Shown here piece by piece: positions 20,469 to 30,038 of a stretch of DNA of 64,000 bases. This DNA comes from Chionoecetes opilio (Eukaryota; Arthropoda; Malacostraca; Decapoda; Majidae). The notes under the pieces were generated by a model. The model did no database searches. It was not told the origin of the DNA and worked only from the letters and a program-made list of their open reading frames with translations. Positions within the stretch are counted from its first letter, which is position 1. Every line of letters begins with the position of its first letter. Made by a program: the position numbers and the translations under genes. The stretch is from positions 1-64,000 of the forward strand of contig JACEEZ010000454.1 of assembly GCA_016584305.1 (NCBI GenBank), written 5' to 3'.

Positions 20469-22703
20469 TCAGAAAGCCTTCTTTTGAAGGTCCTCCTTCT
20501 TTTCCCGTCCCACAAGTTTCCGATGGTGGTGGACTAACTGGAGGAGATACTTCTCCTGTGCGGCCGACTTCGTGGACCCCAGGTAGCGCTGGACTAGGGC
20601 GATGCCCCGCTCCGCGGCATCGTTGACCACTCGGAGGCCAAGTGCCCGTTTCCGAGCGTCCTTGAATCGGTCGTCCTCCCACAATGCCGGGTCCTTTGCC
20701 AGGAAGCCCTCGTCTGCGTCGAGTTTCTGAAAGAAGGACCGTGTCTTCGAAGTGACGAAGGACGAGAGGGAGGAAGACATCGTCATCTTTTTTCCCTCCA
20801 ATCGCTTGAGTTCCTTCTTCGAGGCGGGCTTGTCCAATGCCTTGACCATCTGCGTCTTCTCCTCCACATCAATCCTTGAGTCGAAGAAGGCCAGTCCCGC
20901 ATTTTCCTCGGAAACGTACCACAGGTGGCGTCGCAGGGCTTGTTCTGCTGCCTTGGCAACGGTTTGGTCAGGGTATGTCTTGAGGATCTCGAGGAAGAGC
21001 ACGTTGTTCAACGGAGCTTTCACAGAGATCGGTGCCTCATGCCATTGCTTGCAGTACACCAGAGCAACGAAGAGGGCCACTCGTTCCACTCCGGCCTTCT
21101 CTCGACCAGTCAGCGACAGCTGGGATTTCAGCATCTGAAGCTTGAGGCAGTAGATGGCCTTGGCCGTCCACCAGGCTTGATGGAGAGCTCCAGGACGGCG
21201 GAATGGTTTGGCTGGACCTTCACCACCGAGGAACAGGTAGGAGAGACGGAGAAGTTCTTCATAGTCCTCCCTGGGATGGTTCTTCGACATCAGAGCCTCC
21301 TTCAGGAAGGCCAATGCGTCGTCCTTCAGCTTCCTGGCAGTGTCATTGGTGGCGAAGAACTCTACGAGGTCCTCCGATGTTTCCACCGTCTCTCTCTGCG
21401 AGGAATCCACGAAGGACCATCGATCACGGAGTCGTTTGAAGATATCAATGTCAGGACCAGAGGAAGAGCCGAGGCTGGCTTCGAAGACATCCTTGAAGAT
21501 CACCTCGTGGACATGATGGCGGCAGGCCAACCAAAGCAAGCTTCGTCCGAGTTCTTGCTCAATCCGAATGCAAGCACCTTGCACCATGCCAGTGTTCGAA
21601 GCCGTGGTGTTGAAACAGAAGGCGATGATCTTGTCCCTGACGCCCGCTTCATCCACCTCCTTCAAGACCACTGCAGCCACGTTTCTGCCAGTCGAATCCG
21701 AGCTTGCCGGGACCCCAAGAAGGAACTCGGCGTCATCTTCCCCTGTGAGGAGGACGGCGATGTGGTCCTCCGTATCACCAGAGAGGGACGGGAGGAGTTT
21801 TCCGTCCCAATGCAGGACCAACCTCTCAGGTATCTCCTGGTTCCGCAGTTCCACGATCTTCTCGGCGGCTTGCTCTCTCCCCACAATTCGTGCTTGATGG
21901 ACCGTGCTCTTCGAGACCGCCATACTCCCAATGTCCATTCCAAGAACTTGAGCGGTAGCTGCGAACGTTGACGTTGCTTGCCGCAACGACAACTTCTCTC
22001 GATCCCAAGTTGAAATGAGGTTAAGATCCTTCACAGAGATCGGTGGTGACTGTTTGAGTTTTTTCCTCTGGCTTCGGGATCCACGAGCCGGTGATGATGT
22101 CGTCGACACAGGACTGCTGCTGCTGCTACTGCTTTGGCTTGGGATTTCCGCCCTTTCAGTCAGCCTGGCAATGTCGCTGTCTTCACGTTCCTGGAGCCGC
22201 TTGAGTCGAGTTCCGCGCTCGACTGCTTCTCCACCCTTCGCTGTCACGAGGTCAATTCCAGCCATGGATGATTCCCCTCTGTCTTCTCTCTGACTCCGTA
22301 GGAACTCCTTGTCCTCGTCCTTCACGTCTGCCCGTTGGAGAGAGGAGGAGTGTGCGAGGTTGAAGATTTCTTGGAGGTCTCCTTTGAAAATCTCCTCATC
22401 CATACGATGTTTCGGCCTGTCTTTGTTCTTGTTCTTCTTGAGGTCATTGTACGCCTTTACCAGCTTTGACAGCTTCGTGCTGGCATGTATTACTGTAGTT
22501 GTTGGAATCCCGGCCCGCGACCAGAAGGGGAGAACCTCCTCCACCACCGCCTTCCTGCTCCCGCTCGCCGTCTTCCCCATCTCCCGGTGGTGGTGGTAGT
22601 AGCGGAGGAGGACCTGCTCCTTCGATGGTAGCCGAGCTCCGGTGATTTCATCAGTTGGAGCCTTGTCGATCAGCCAAAGATTACTAGCGGCTCTTGTTGC
22701 CAT
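20469..22703 (-). CDS. Intact 744-aa RNase-H-fold transposase-like protein
   Basis: The longest open frame in the window, on the minus strand, stop at 20469-20471. The start lies just after a polypyrimidine-CAG, so it probably begins an internal exon. Features: helical N-terminus (1-150, ending SMAGID), Ser-rich linker 189-207 with RKK, LHWDGK with D300, FNTTASNTG with N365, LACRHHVHEV (394-400, like the C/DxxH motif of hAT-type RNase H folds), DRW 427-429, and AERG with E698. Relatives widespread in arthropods are uncharacterised and, as I recall, have FDTT in place of FNTT, so the second catalytic acid is probably missing here. The GC-rich frame without a stop contrasts with its decayed neighbours. 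Possible roles: recently mobile family member, or retained DNA-binding protein. Confidence 0.75.
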   Translation of the reverse strand: MATRAASNLWLIDKAPTDEITGARLPSKEQVLLRYYHHHREMGKTASGSRKAVVEEVLPFWSRAGIPTTTVIHASTKLSKLVKAYNDLKKNKNKDRPKHRMDEEIFKGDLQEIFNLAHSSSLQRADVKDEDKEFLRSQREDRGESSMAGIDLVTAKGGEAVERGTRLKRLQEREDSDIARLTERAEIPSQSSSSSSSPVSTTSSPARGSRSQRKKLKQSPPISVKDLNLISTWDREKLSLRQATSTFAATAQVLGMDIGSMAVSKSTVHQARIVGREQAAEKIVELRNQEIPERLVLHWDGKLLPSLSGDTEDHIAVLLTGEDDAEFLLGVPASSDSTGRNVAAVVLKEVDEAGVRDKIIAFCFNTTASNTGMVQGACIRIEQELGRSLLWLACRHHVHEVIFKDVFEASLGSSSGPDIDIFKRLRDRWSFVDSSQRETVETSEDLVEFFATNDTARKLKDDALAFLKEALMSKNHPREDYEELLRLSYLFLGGEGPAKPFRRPGALHQAWWTAKAIYCLKLQMLKSQLSLTGREKAGVERVALFVALVYCKQWHEAPISVKAPLNNVLFLEILKTYPDQTVAKAAEQALRRHLWYVSEENAGLAFFDSRIDVEEKTQMVKALDKPASKKELKRLEGKKMTMSSSLSSFVTSKTRSFFQKLDADEGFLAKDPALWEDDRFKDARKRALGLRVVNDAAERGIALVQRYLGSTKSAAQEKYLLQLVHHHRKLVGREKKEDLQKKAF

Positions 22704-22915
22704 GTTGATAACCTGAGGGAGAAAAAAAGTGGAAATTTAGAAAAATCCTGAAATTCGAGTCACGTCACCTAAATGTTCACTTTGTCGGGACCCCTAAATA
22801 TTACTCAATTCGCCAAAAATTTCAACGCAATACTGTTTTACTATGAGAGAACCGGAATAACTCACGAGCGTGCAACATTTCAAAACTTGCATTTTGGGAC
22901 ACCCTAGCGGGCACT

Positions 22916-23420
22916 GTAGTTGTAAAGGTTTTCTGTTGTGATGTCACAAGACAGTTTCGGTACGCAGGTTTGTAGTTGATGTGTGGGAGGCGAAATAAAA
23001 GGGTTGGTCTGTTGCCGGTAAGAGGGAAGATGAAGCGTTAGTTGGGTCGGTCGGGCTCGGTTGGTGGCATGGTGTGATGTGCTTGGAGCGCTCGGTGTAG
23101 CCGTGAGGGATTTGTTATGTCTGCTGACTGTAGGGGTCGTGTATGTTGGTTTTTTCTGTTTAGAGAGGGAAGTGGTGACTTTCTTGTTTGGTAAAGTGGT
23201 GTTGAGGGCTTGTTCATTGTCGATTGCTGGAAGTGGATTCTGGGTTGGCCTTGTCCCTATGGGGGAGTGAAGCTGCTTGATCACTGGAATGGAGCCTGCT
23301 GAACAAATAATGATTAATTCTGGCGTTTTTTTGTGTTCTTGCATTTGTGCCAGGACATATGATAAAGGAAATACTAGCCCGCACTCAGTGATTAAATATA
23401 CCTAGCAATGCATACATACC
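22916..23420. other. SEH1 intron 1 segment with an unassigned minus-strand ORF
   Basis: A 146-codon minus-strand frame (22904-23344) encodes a Thr/Ser/Pro/Gln-rich chain with no motif I recognise. It could be a LINE ORF1 scrap or chance. No TIR pair was found. Confidence 0.3.
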
Positions 23421-23433
23421 ATAAGTTTGGTAC

Positions 23434-24631
23434 AACCATAAGTCAACAACCGACCGTATCCTAGCGCTTCGTGTCCTGGTGGAACGCCGACATGAGTTTC
23501 GACAGGGGATGCTTGCAGCCTATGTTGATCTCAAGAAGGCGTTTGATGCATCGTGAGTCACTCTGGGATCTTTTGCGACTTCGAGGGATTCCTGCAAGGA
23601 CTATTGGTTTGATAACTGGTCTGTATTCTGGGACTGAGAGTGCTGTGAAGTGTGGGGCAGGTGTATCCAGCTTCTTTCCTGTGAATACAGGAGTAAGGCA
23701 AGGGTGTGTCCTTGCCCCATCACTTTTCAACGCTTGTATGGACTGGGTATTGGACAAGGTTGTAGATCAAAGTGATTGTGGAGCATCCGTCGGCAACACC
23801 AAGATCACTGATCTTGTTTTTGCCGATGATGCAGTAATCTTTGCTGAGTCGCTGGAGGTCCTGGTGATGGCTCTCGAGGTGCTGCAAGAGGAGGCAAAGC
23901 CTTTGGGACTTGAGGTCTCCTGGCTCAAGACCAAGGTCCAGGTGTTTGGAGACTTACTAGATGAAGCAGTACAGTCTGTTCATGCGTGTGGTGAGGACAT
24001 TGAGATCTTGGAAAGTTTTACATACCTTGGTAGCGCAGTCCATAATGACGGCGGGTCACGTCAAGAAGTCTTACGGCGGATTGGCATAGCCCACGGTGTT
24101 ATGGACTCGCTCAGCGGGAGTATTTGGTGTTGTCGGTACCTGTGCAGGAGGACAAAGATCCGGATCTTCAAGTCGCTTGTGATCCCTGTCTTACTCTATG
24201 GTTGTGAGACATGGACACTAAATAGTGACTTGAAGAGACGAATCAATGCCTTTGGTAATAAGTGTCTTTGCAGAAACATGGGGTATCGCTGGGATGATTA
24301 CGTGTCAAATCAGCGATTGCACCGTGAGACTGAATCGAGGCCTATTACTTGCATAGTCCGTCAGCGCCAACTTCGGCTATATGGGCATGTGGCACGCTAC
24401 CCTGAAACCGATCCTTCCCATTGGGTTGTATCTGTAAGAGACAATCCGGCGTGGAGGAGGCCAAGGGGGCGCCCACAAGGCTCGTGGCTGGGGCAAGTTG
24501 ATGTTTCTTGTCGAGAGCTGCTTGGTATGGGAAAGGAGCCTGCATGGGAACTCGCGCGTGGTGACCCCCGGGAGTGGCGTCGTAGGGTGGGCGAGGTGAC
24601 GCGCCCCCTGGCGTATGCCCCCAATGATTGA
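23434..24631 (+). pseudogene. RTE-like reverse transcriptase, C-terminal two thirds
   Basis: Reads DRILALRVLVERR and AAYVDLKKAFD (RT fingers). A small deletion just after this motif puts the rest in another frame. Downstream are NTGVRQGCVLAPSLFN, the catalytic LVFADDAVIFAES (FADD), FTYLGSAVHNDGG, SLVIPVLLYGCETWTL and RQLRLYGHVARYP, ending AYAPND at 24629. The endonuclease domain is missing through 5' truncation. From about 23471 the frame is open for 386 codons, so the copy is young. Confidence 0.85.
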
Positions 24632-24638
24632 TTGATTG
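23434..24638 (+). mobile_element. 5'-truncated RTE-like LINE
   Basis: Flanked by a 13-bp direct repeat ATAAGTTTGGTAC (23421-23433 and 24639-24651). The 3' end is a very short UTR with (ATTG)n right after the stop, as in RTE-type LINEs. The insertion is in SEH1 intron 1, same strand as the host gene. Confidence 0.9.
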
Positions 24639-24651
24639 ATAAGTTTGGTAC

Positions 24652-25040
24652 TGCATATATTGCATTGTAACCACCTATTATTTTTCATTATTTTTGTACT
24701 GATGTAATTTTTAATCACTTTATACAGAGGAATGCCTCTTCTGTATATGTTTTATTGTGACTAGTGACTACCCATTGATTTTAATTTTATACCTATGTTA
24801 CTTTTTCATAATTCAATAAAGCATTAGTTTTTCTTTATATGCATGCCTATCCTCGTCAGAAAATTAGTAAGTGCTGGCAGGCAGGACAAGTATAATGGGT
24901 TGCCTGTGATGTATCTAGTGCTAATAAATTACTAGTTCAGGTTATCTCATGTGAAAATGTTGATGCTAGTCTGAGATAGCTGAAAATATACCACAAAACA
25001 TTCTTTTGTAACTTCTGATAAGATTAATCTCTCTTTCCAG
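24652..25040. other. SEH1 intron 1, 3' end
   Basis: AT-rich, ending in a TCTCTCTTTCCAG acceptor immediately before exon 2. Nothing else recognised. Confidence 0.6.
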
Positions 25041-25197
25041 ATTTGGGACCTAAATGAGGATAAGGAATGGGTGTGCACTGCTTCATGGAAGACGCACTGT
25101 GGCTCTGTGTGGAAGGTGACATGGGCACACCCAGAGTTTGGTCAAATCATTGCCACTTGTTCCTTTGACCGCACAGCTGCCATTTGGGAGGAGAGTG
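25041..25197 (+). CDS. SEH1: SEH1 nucleoporin, coding exon 2 (residues 38-90)
   Basis: After a CTCTTTCCAG acceptor the frame reads [19 protein letters not shown], then [20 protein letters not shown] and [12 protein letters not shown]. This completes WD40 blade 1 and forms blade 2 of SEH1. Ends in phase 1 at a GTAGGT donor. The HPEFG and CSFDRTA stretches are hallmark SEH1 sequence. No stop or frameshift. Confidence 0.95.
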
Positions 25198-25599
25198 GTA
25201 GGTGGCCGCACTGAAGCTGGTATTCATATGATGGAAATGAGAGATGATACTAAATTTCTTGATAGCATATTGTGTAAAGTGCAGTGAAAAAATTCCAAGA
25301 ATACGCCCATACTAAGCTAATTCCATACCCGATTCAAATTTGGTAGCCCATCCCTTTGAAATATCTAGCTACCTTGTGTAATGATAAACCACTCCTAGGG
25401 GTTCTGCCATACTTAGAACACTCCCTAGAAGTCCTATTTTTAAACCTGTCAAGCGCTATCTTTGACTTGCACTAGATATCCTCTGTCATGCCAAAACTGC
25501 AGCCCTTCAGTTTAACCTTCAATCCTGACAAAAATTAAGTCACAGGAATCCAAATCTGCCAAGGAGGGAAAGGAACAATCATGTTGATGTGATTGAAAA

Positions 25600-26482
25600 A
25601 CTTGGCTAGTGAGAAAAGTAAAAAACGAGATTGTAGGATTGTATTTTAAAAGATTGTAAACCGCTACAAACAGACATTGATAAGATATCAGAATGGAGTC
25701 AGAGTTGGGAAATGGAGTTTAATGCAGGGAAATGTAAAGTGATGGAATTCGGTAAGAGTACAAGGAGGCAAACAGGGAATTACCAAATGGAAAATGAATA
25801 TATCAGAAGAAAAAAAAAAAAATTGGGAGTAATGGTCACTAGCAACCTTACACCAAAAAGTCACATATATAGGATCACTGAAGAGACATATAACCTCTTA
25901 AGGAATATAAGAATGGCGTTGTCTTATTTGGATGAAGAGATGATAAAAAAGCTGATTATATCAATGATTCGACCGAGATTGGAATAAGCAGCGGTGGTTT
26001 GGTCACCGTATAGAACAAAATATATAAGAATGATTGAAAGAATACAGAGGGCGGCAACGAAGATGGTCCCAAGTATGAAAGATTTATCATACGAGGAAAG
26101 ACTGTCAAAATTAAATCTTCCAACCCTGGAGAAAAGAAGTGAAAGAGGTGATTTGATTCATGTGTTCAGGGTTTCCAAGGGACTGGAAAATTATGATAGA
26201 GATGATATGTTTTTGTGGGATGCGAGAGATACGAGAGGTCATGGGAAGAAGTTAAAGAGAACCACATGCAAGAAAGATATCAAATGGTATAGCTTCCCAT
26301 ACAGATCCATTGAACTGTGAAGTAACCTGGATAAGGAGGTGATACATGCCATGAATATTTACGATTTCAAAGCAAAGCTGGAAAATAGTAGTTTTGGAGA
26401 CCGGACAGTACAAGCATAGCTCATTTCCTGTAGATGAAAAGAGGCAGATGGGCCGTCTCTCAAGCCTGGTACAGGGAGTGAT
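25600..26482 (+). pseudogene. CR1-like LINE, C-terminal part of reverse transcriptase
   Basis: Reads WEMEFNAGKCKVMEFGKSTR, LGVMVTSNLTPKSHI, LLRNIRMALSYLDEEMIKK, MIRPRLE, a stop, then VVWSPYRTKYIRMIERIQRA, ATKMVPSMKDLSYEERL and KKDIKWYSFPYRSIEL. This is the RT thumb and C-terminal region of CR1-type LINEs abundant in decapods. One internal stop (25987). A fragment of the same family is at 59298-59400. Confidence 0.8.
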
Positions 26483-26741
26483 CATACACTTATGTGCTTC
26501 ACAATATGGCTATATGGGAGAGTGATGATGGTCTATGTGGATCATTGTAGTGATACAGTTAAGCAGGTAAAGGTAAATTTTATAAAAAATTTGCAATGAT
26601 TTTTGTGAAGAACCAGATTTGTTGGGGATAACCTTAAATCCACAAGAGCTTTCATATGCATCACATCATAGAACCTTACATCTTGGACTCTATCCTGCAT
26701 CACCCTAGAATCCAAGTTATCCCATTTTTTTCCTTCCACAG

Positions 26742-26881
26742 TGAGTGACTCTGGACATGGCATTCACAGCACCTGGATCAAACGTGCTGGCCTGGTTGAC
26801 TCACGTACCTCAGTGACTGATATTAAATTCGCTCCCAAGCTTCAGGGGCTGCAACTTGCCACCTGTTCAGCTGGTGGAGTG
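26742..26881 (+). CDS. SEH1: SEH1 nucleoporin, coding exon 3 (residues 90-136)
   Basis: Acceptor TTCCTTCCACAG. The frame, in phase with exon 2, reads [40 protein letters not shown] and [18 protein letters not shown] is diagnostic of SEH1 blade 3. The linker between blades 2 and 3 is short compared with the vertebrate loop. Ends in phase 0 at a GTATGT donor; the next exon is 15.8 kb away. Confidence 0.95.
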
Positions 26882-27415
26882 GTATGTTATTGATTTTATG
26901 AATATAGTGCATAAGTATAGAAATAGCAACATTTTGTTGAATTTTACATGCTTATTAGATGAAAACCACACTCATGCATGCATTCAACTGAACTTTAGAT
27001 ATTATACAAGAGAAAGAGACCTCAATGGATTGAGCAGGTATTTCTGAAATGGGAAAAGTATTCTGTTGGCTGCTCTATGATAGGTTTATATGAAAATTTA
27101 GAATTGTTTAAGTTACCATTACCGGTATCATATATATAGCACTTAGCTGGTCCTTGACCAGTTGTGAAGAACGTTACAACCAGGGCTTTGAAACGGTTTA
27201 AGGGAACGAAAACCGAAACGAACGAAACTATGCTCGGAACAAAAAGGGAAACTAAAACGTTATCATATTTACTGTTCCGGAGCAAAAACGCTATTTTAGA
27301 ATCCCTGTAACCGGTTAATAACGTTATTTTTTCGTTCCATGCCATATTTGGTCAATAATCAATTTTCACTTCGAGTAGCCAAATTATTTAAGTAAATACA
27401 TCTTTTATCTGCAAG

Positions 27416-27889
27416 CGGGGAGGCGGTGGCCGAGTGGTTAGCATCTTGGAGTGGTGAGCTCAATGTCCCGAGTTCAAATCCTGCCGTGGGCAACTCCTTA
27501 GACCTTCTTTAATGCGGTCGACAAGAGCCTGGTAGGTGAGCAGAAGGTCCCGAGCTCAAGTCCCACCAAGGAGCAACTGTCACATCCATCGTCGAGTGGC
27601 TGAAGAAACCCGCATGCAGCATACCTGTTCTTCTAACTGCGACTACAAGTGTGGCGGAGGGAATACCATATGACAGCGTGAGCTGACTGAAGACCCAAAC
27701 ATCACAGAAAATGGGATCTTCACCTAAGACCACAGGTGTCACTATAAAAATCCAGCCAGCGCCACCAACGGGCGAGGGCGACGGCATCATGACCCTCCAG
27801 ATGGTGCAGGGACCAACCACCTGAAGCCTTCACAGAAAAAATAGCCTACAGGCGCTATAGGTTCCAACAAAATTTTTTTTTTTTTTTTC
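27416..27889 (+). mobile_element. tRNA-derived SINE
   Basis: tRNA-like head GGCGGTGGCCGAGTGGTTAG (A box) and GAGTTCAAATCCTG (B box). The body shares GGTGTCACTATAAAAATCC and GCGCTATAGG with SINEs at 61024 and 63280. Ends in a T/A-rich tail near 27889. Not a functional tRNA gene: the cloverleaf is not completed. Confidence 0.8.
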
Positions 27890-28914
27890 AGAAATTCTTC
27901 AATTCAAGGAGAATTTATCATTCTCTCACTCTCTCTCCTTGGAGTACCACTCATGGCAGTACCATTCATTGATTAGGTTTATTTAATTAGTGGGTTGGTG
28001 CTATACAAATTAATATATTTTTTGCCATACCTATATAATATTAATAAACAATTTAGTGATTCATGTCTTTAAAAAACGGCAACTTAGATAGCATACTCCT
28101 ACACTACGCTTCCTGTATTGTATATGTAGATGTGTTGCCTTATTCAAGTCGTATAATAATATAGCGCCTACGACATCTAAGGGTTTGATTTTGTTGGATA
28201 CTGTGCACCATGAAATGTATGGCTTTATTACCATCTATAAGAATGTAGTCATGTATTGGCATTGTTATTTATTAGGGCTAATAGCATATTCAATACATGG
28301 TTTGAGAATAACGTTCTAACCAGTTTTAATTTCTTTCTGACCGGTTCAGGAACGTTATGTTTGGAGGAGGAATGAAAAACAAAACATATATAATACACTA
28401 GGGTCCCGCATAAAACGTGTTCACATAGAGCGTTTCCCCTATAAAACGAACGACCCAAAATATTAAAATAAAAAAATATATTATTATTATTTTTTAAATA
28501 AATCAAATTCCAAAATTTTCGTTAGGAATAATGTGATCATATAGAACGATTCCGCCATCAAAGTAGGGCAAATCTGATGAGTTCTCATATAGAGCGCCAA
28601 AATATCGTACAGAACGTCAGGTGACGTGACGTAGATGTGCATTGTGACGTCACTGTCGTCTGAGTCGCTTGGCTTTCGCCAAGCCAAGGTTTTTTGCCTC
28701 ATAAGAACATAAGAAAATAAGGAAGCTACAAGAGGCCGGGAGACCTACACGAGGTAGTTCCTATAACGTAGGGTAGGTCCTGCCTCAGTGACGAACCCAC
28801 ACATAAGGCGGGGAATTTTGGTGAGCAAGCCGCCATAAAAAGGCTTGTGGCAGCTTGCGTTTTCTGTTAACTCGAGGCACTTTTCATAAGCCAGCTTGTA
28901 GCAACACGAACGAA

Positions 28915-29130
28915 GATATTTCAGTCTGACCACCTGGCTAATCACTTTCCAAAGTTTTCCTAGAGATTAATATTTCAGTCTGACCACCTGGCTAATCACT
29001 TTCCAAAGTTTTCCTAGAGATTAATATTTCAGTCTGACCACCTGGCTAATCACTTTCCAAAGTTTTCCTAGAGATTAATATTTCAGTCTGACCACCTGGC
29101 TAATCACTTTCCAAAGTTTTCCTAGAGATT
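28915..29130 (+). repeat. 54-bp tandem repeat, 4 units
   Basis: Near-identical units starting ATTTCAGTCTGACCACCTGG, inside the Tigger-like element; absent from copy 2, so it expanded after the copies separated. Confidence 0.95.
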
Positions 29131-29768
29131 ATCACCTCCAGGACACGCCTCTACCTCTTAATGTATTTCACCTAGCACTCGCCTCCCACTTCTCTGTGAT
29201 CTTGCCGACACGCCCATTAAGAGATTAGACGTCCCAGCCTTTATATACAGGGAGTCTCAAGTAGAGAGACTCACTAGGACACTACCACTGTACCAACATA
29301 CAACTCTGTCCAGCAATAAAACCAGTCACCAGAACCTGTGTTTACCAACATCCAATGTAGCCATGCACTACAGGCTTGCCCAGCTGGCGCAAGCCCTGGC
29401 AAGGAGGAGGGGCACGGCGGCGACGTGTCGCCACGGAGGTGGGGAACGGCGGTAGCGACCGCGCAATTCTCATCCATTATTACCAAAAAAACATTCTTGT
29501 GAAGGATATATGTTGTGATCCATTCACAATATCGTCAGTTATCGTAATTTATTGATGGCTTTCATTCGAAGGTACACTTTCGTCGTTGTGGTGGTTTGGT
29601 GTCGTCGTCGGTGTGGTTATGTTTACAAGTTATCAGCTGTGAGCGGGCAGGCCCAGACCAGTTCTGGCGAGGTACGCAAACGAGAGTCAAGCCAGGTTTA
29701 TAGCAACTTGCTCCCCAAAATTCGCTCCTGACAAAAACCAGAGAGTAAACGAACGTAGACAGACCCTC

Positions 29769-30038
29769 ATGACTCGGTACATTCGCCCTGCCAATGCGCC
29801 ACAGCTTGCCTCTACCGACGCTGCCCCTGCCAGCGCACCACAGCCTGCCTCTGCCGACGAGCAACAGCCTGGCCCATCACACAAGCCCCAGCCTGGCCCT
29901 TCAAATGAACCCTTGCCCAGCCTGTCAGAGTTTGAGGGGTTTATGATGGACGTGGCAGAAATGCAAGGCCAGCGCTCACTCGCCAACGAGTTGGAGCTCA
30001 CTCCGAGCTCTGGGTCACACTGCGTCGTCATCCAGTGA
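29769..30038 (+). pseudogene. C-terminal Pro/Ala/Ser-rich tail of a Tigger-type transposase
   Basis: An 89-codon frame reads APASAPQPASADEQQPGPSH and EPLPSLSEFEGFMMDVAEMQ. Low-complexity Gln-Pro-Gly-Pro-Ser tails followed by a short acidic/hydrophobic end are common at the C-terminus of Tigger/jerky-like transposases. The catalytic domain is absent. Interpretation is inference from composition and from the host element. Confidence 0.5.

Larger units (their letters stand above)
19358..22915 (-). mobile_element. DNA transposon carrying the 744-aa transposase-like gene
   Basis: Inverted repeats flank the gene: left 19356-19520 and right 22720-22920 share AATATTTAGG-G/A-GTC-CGACAAA-TGAACATTT, and the termini share TGCCCG...TCCCAA. 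Exact ends and target duplication are not certain. The left part was later interrupted by the MITE at 19575-20429, whose removal would restore the 3' flank. Confidence 0.7.

Noticed and set aside
20925..21971. 348-codon plus-strand ORF
   Set aside because: Antisense shadow of the 744-aa minus-strand gene; no recognisable domain, while the minus frame has ordered transposase motifs.
22904..23344. 146-codon Thr/Ser/Pro-rich minus-strand ORF
   Set aside because: No domain, no homologue recognised, no start context; recorded only as unassigned sequence.
27416..27500. tRNA gene
   Set aside because: A and B boxes are present but the acceptor stem is not closed and a SINE body follows; likewise at 34680-34742 and 61024-61095.
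28915..29130. CRISPR-like array
   Set aside because: Four direct 54-bp units with no unique spacers, in a eukaryotic transposon.
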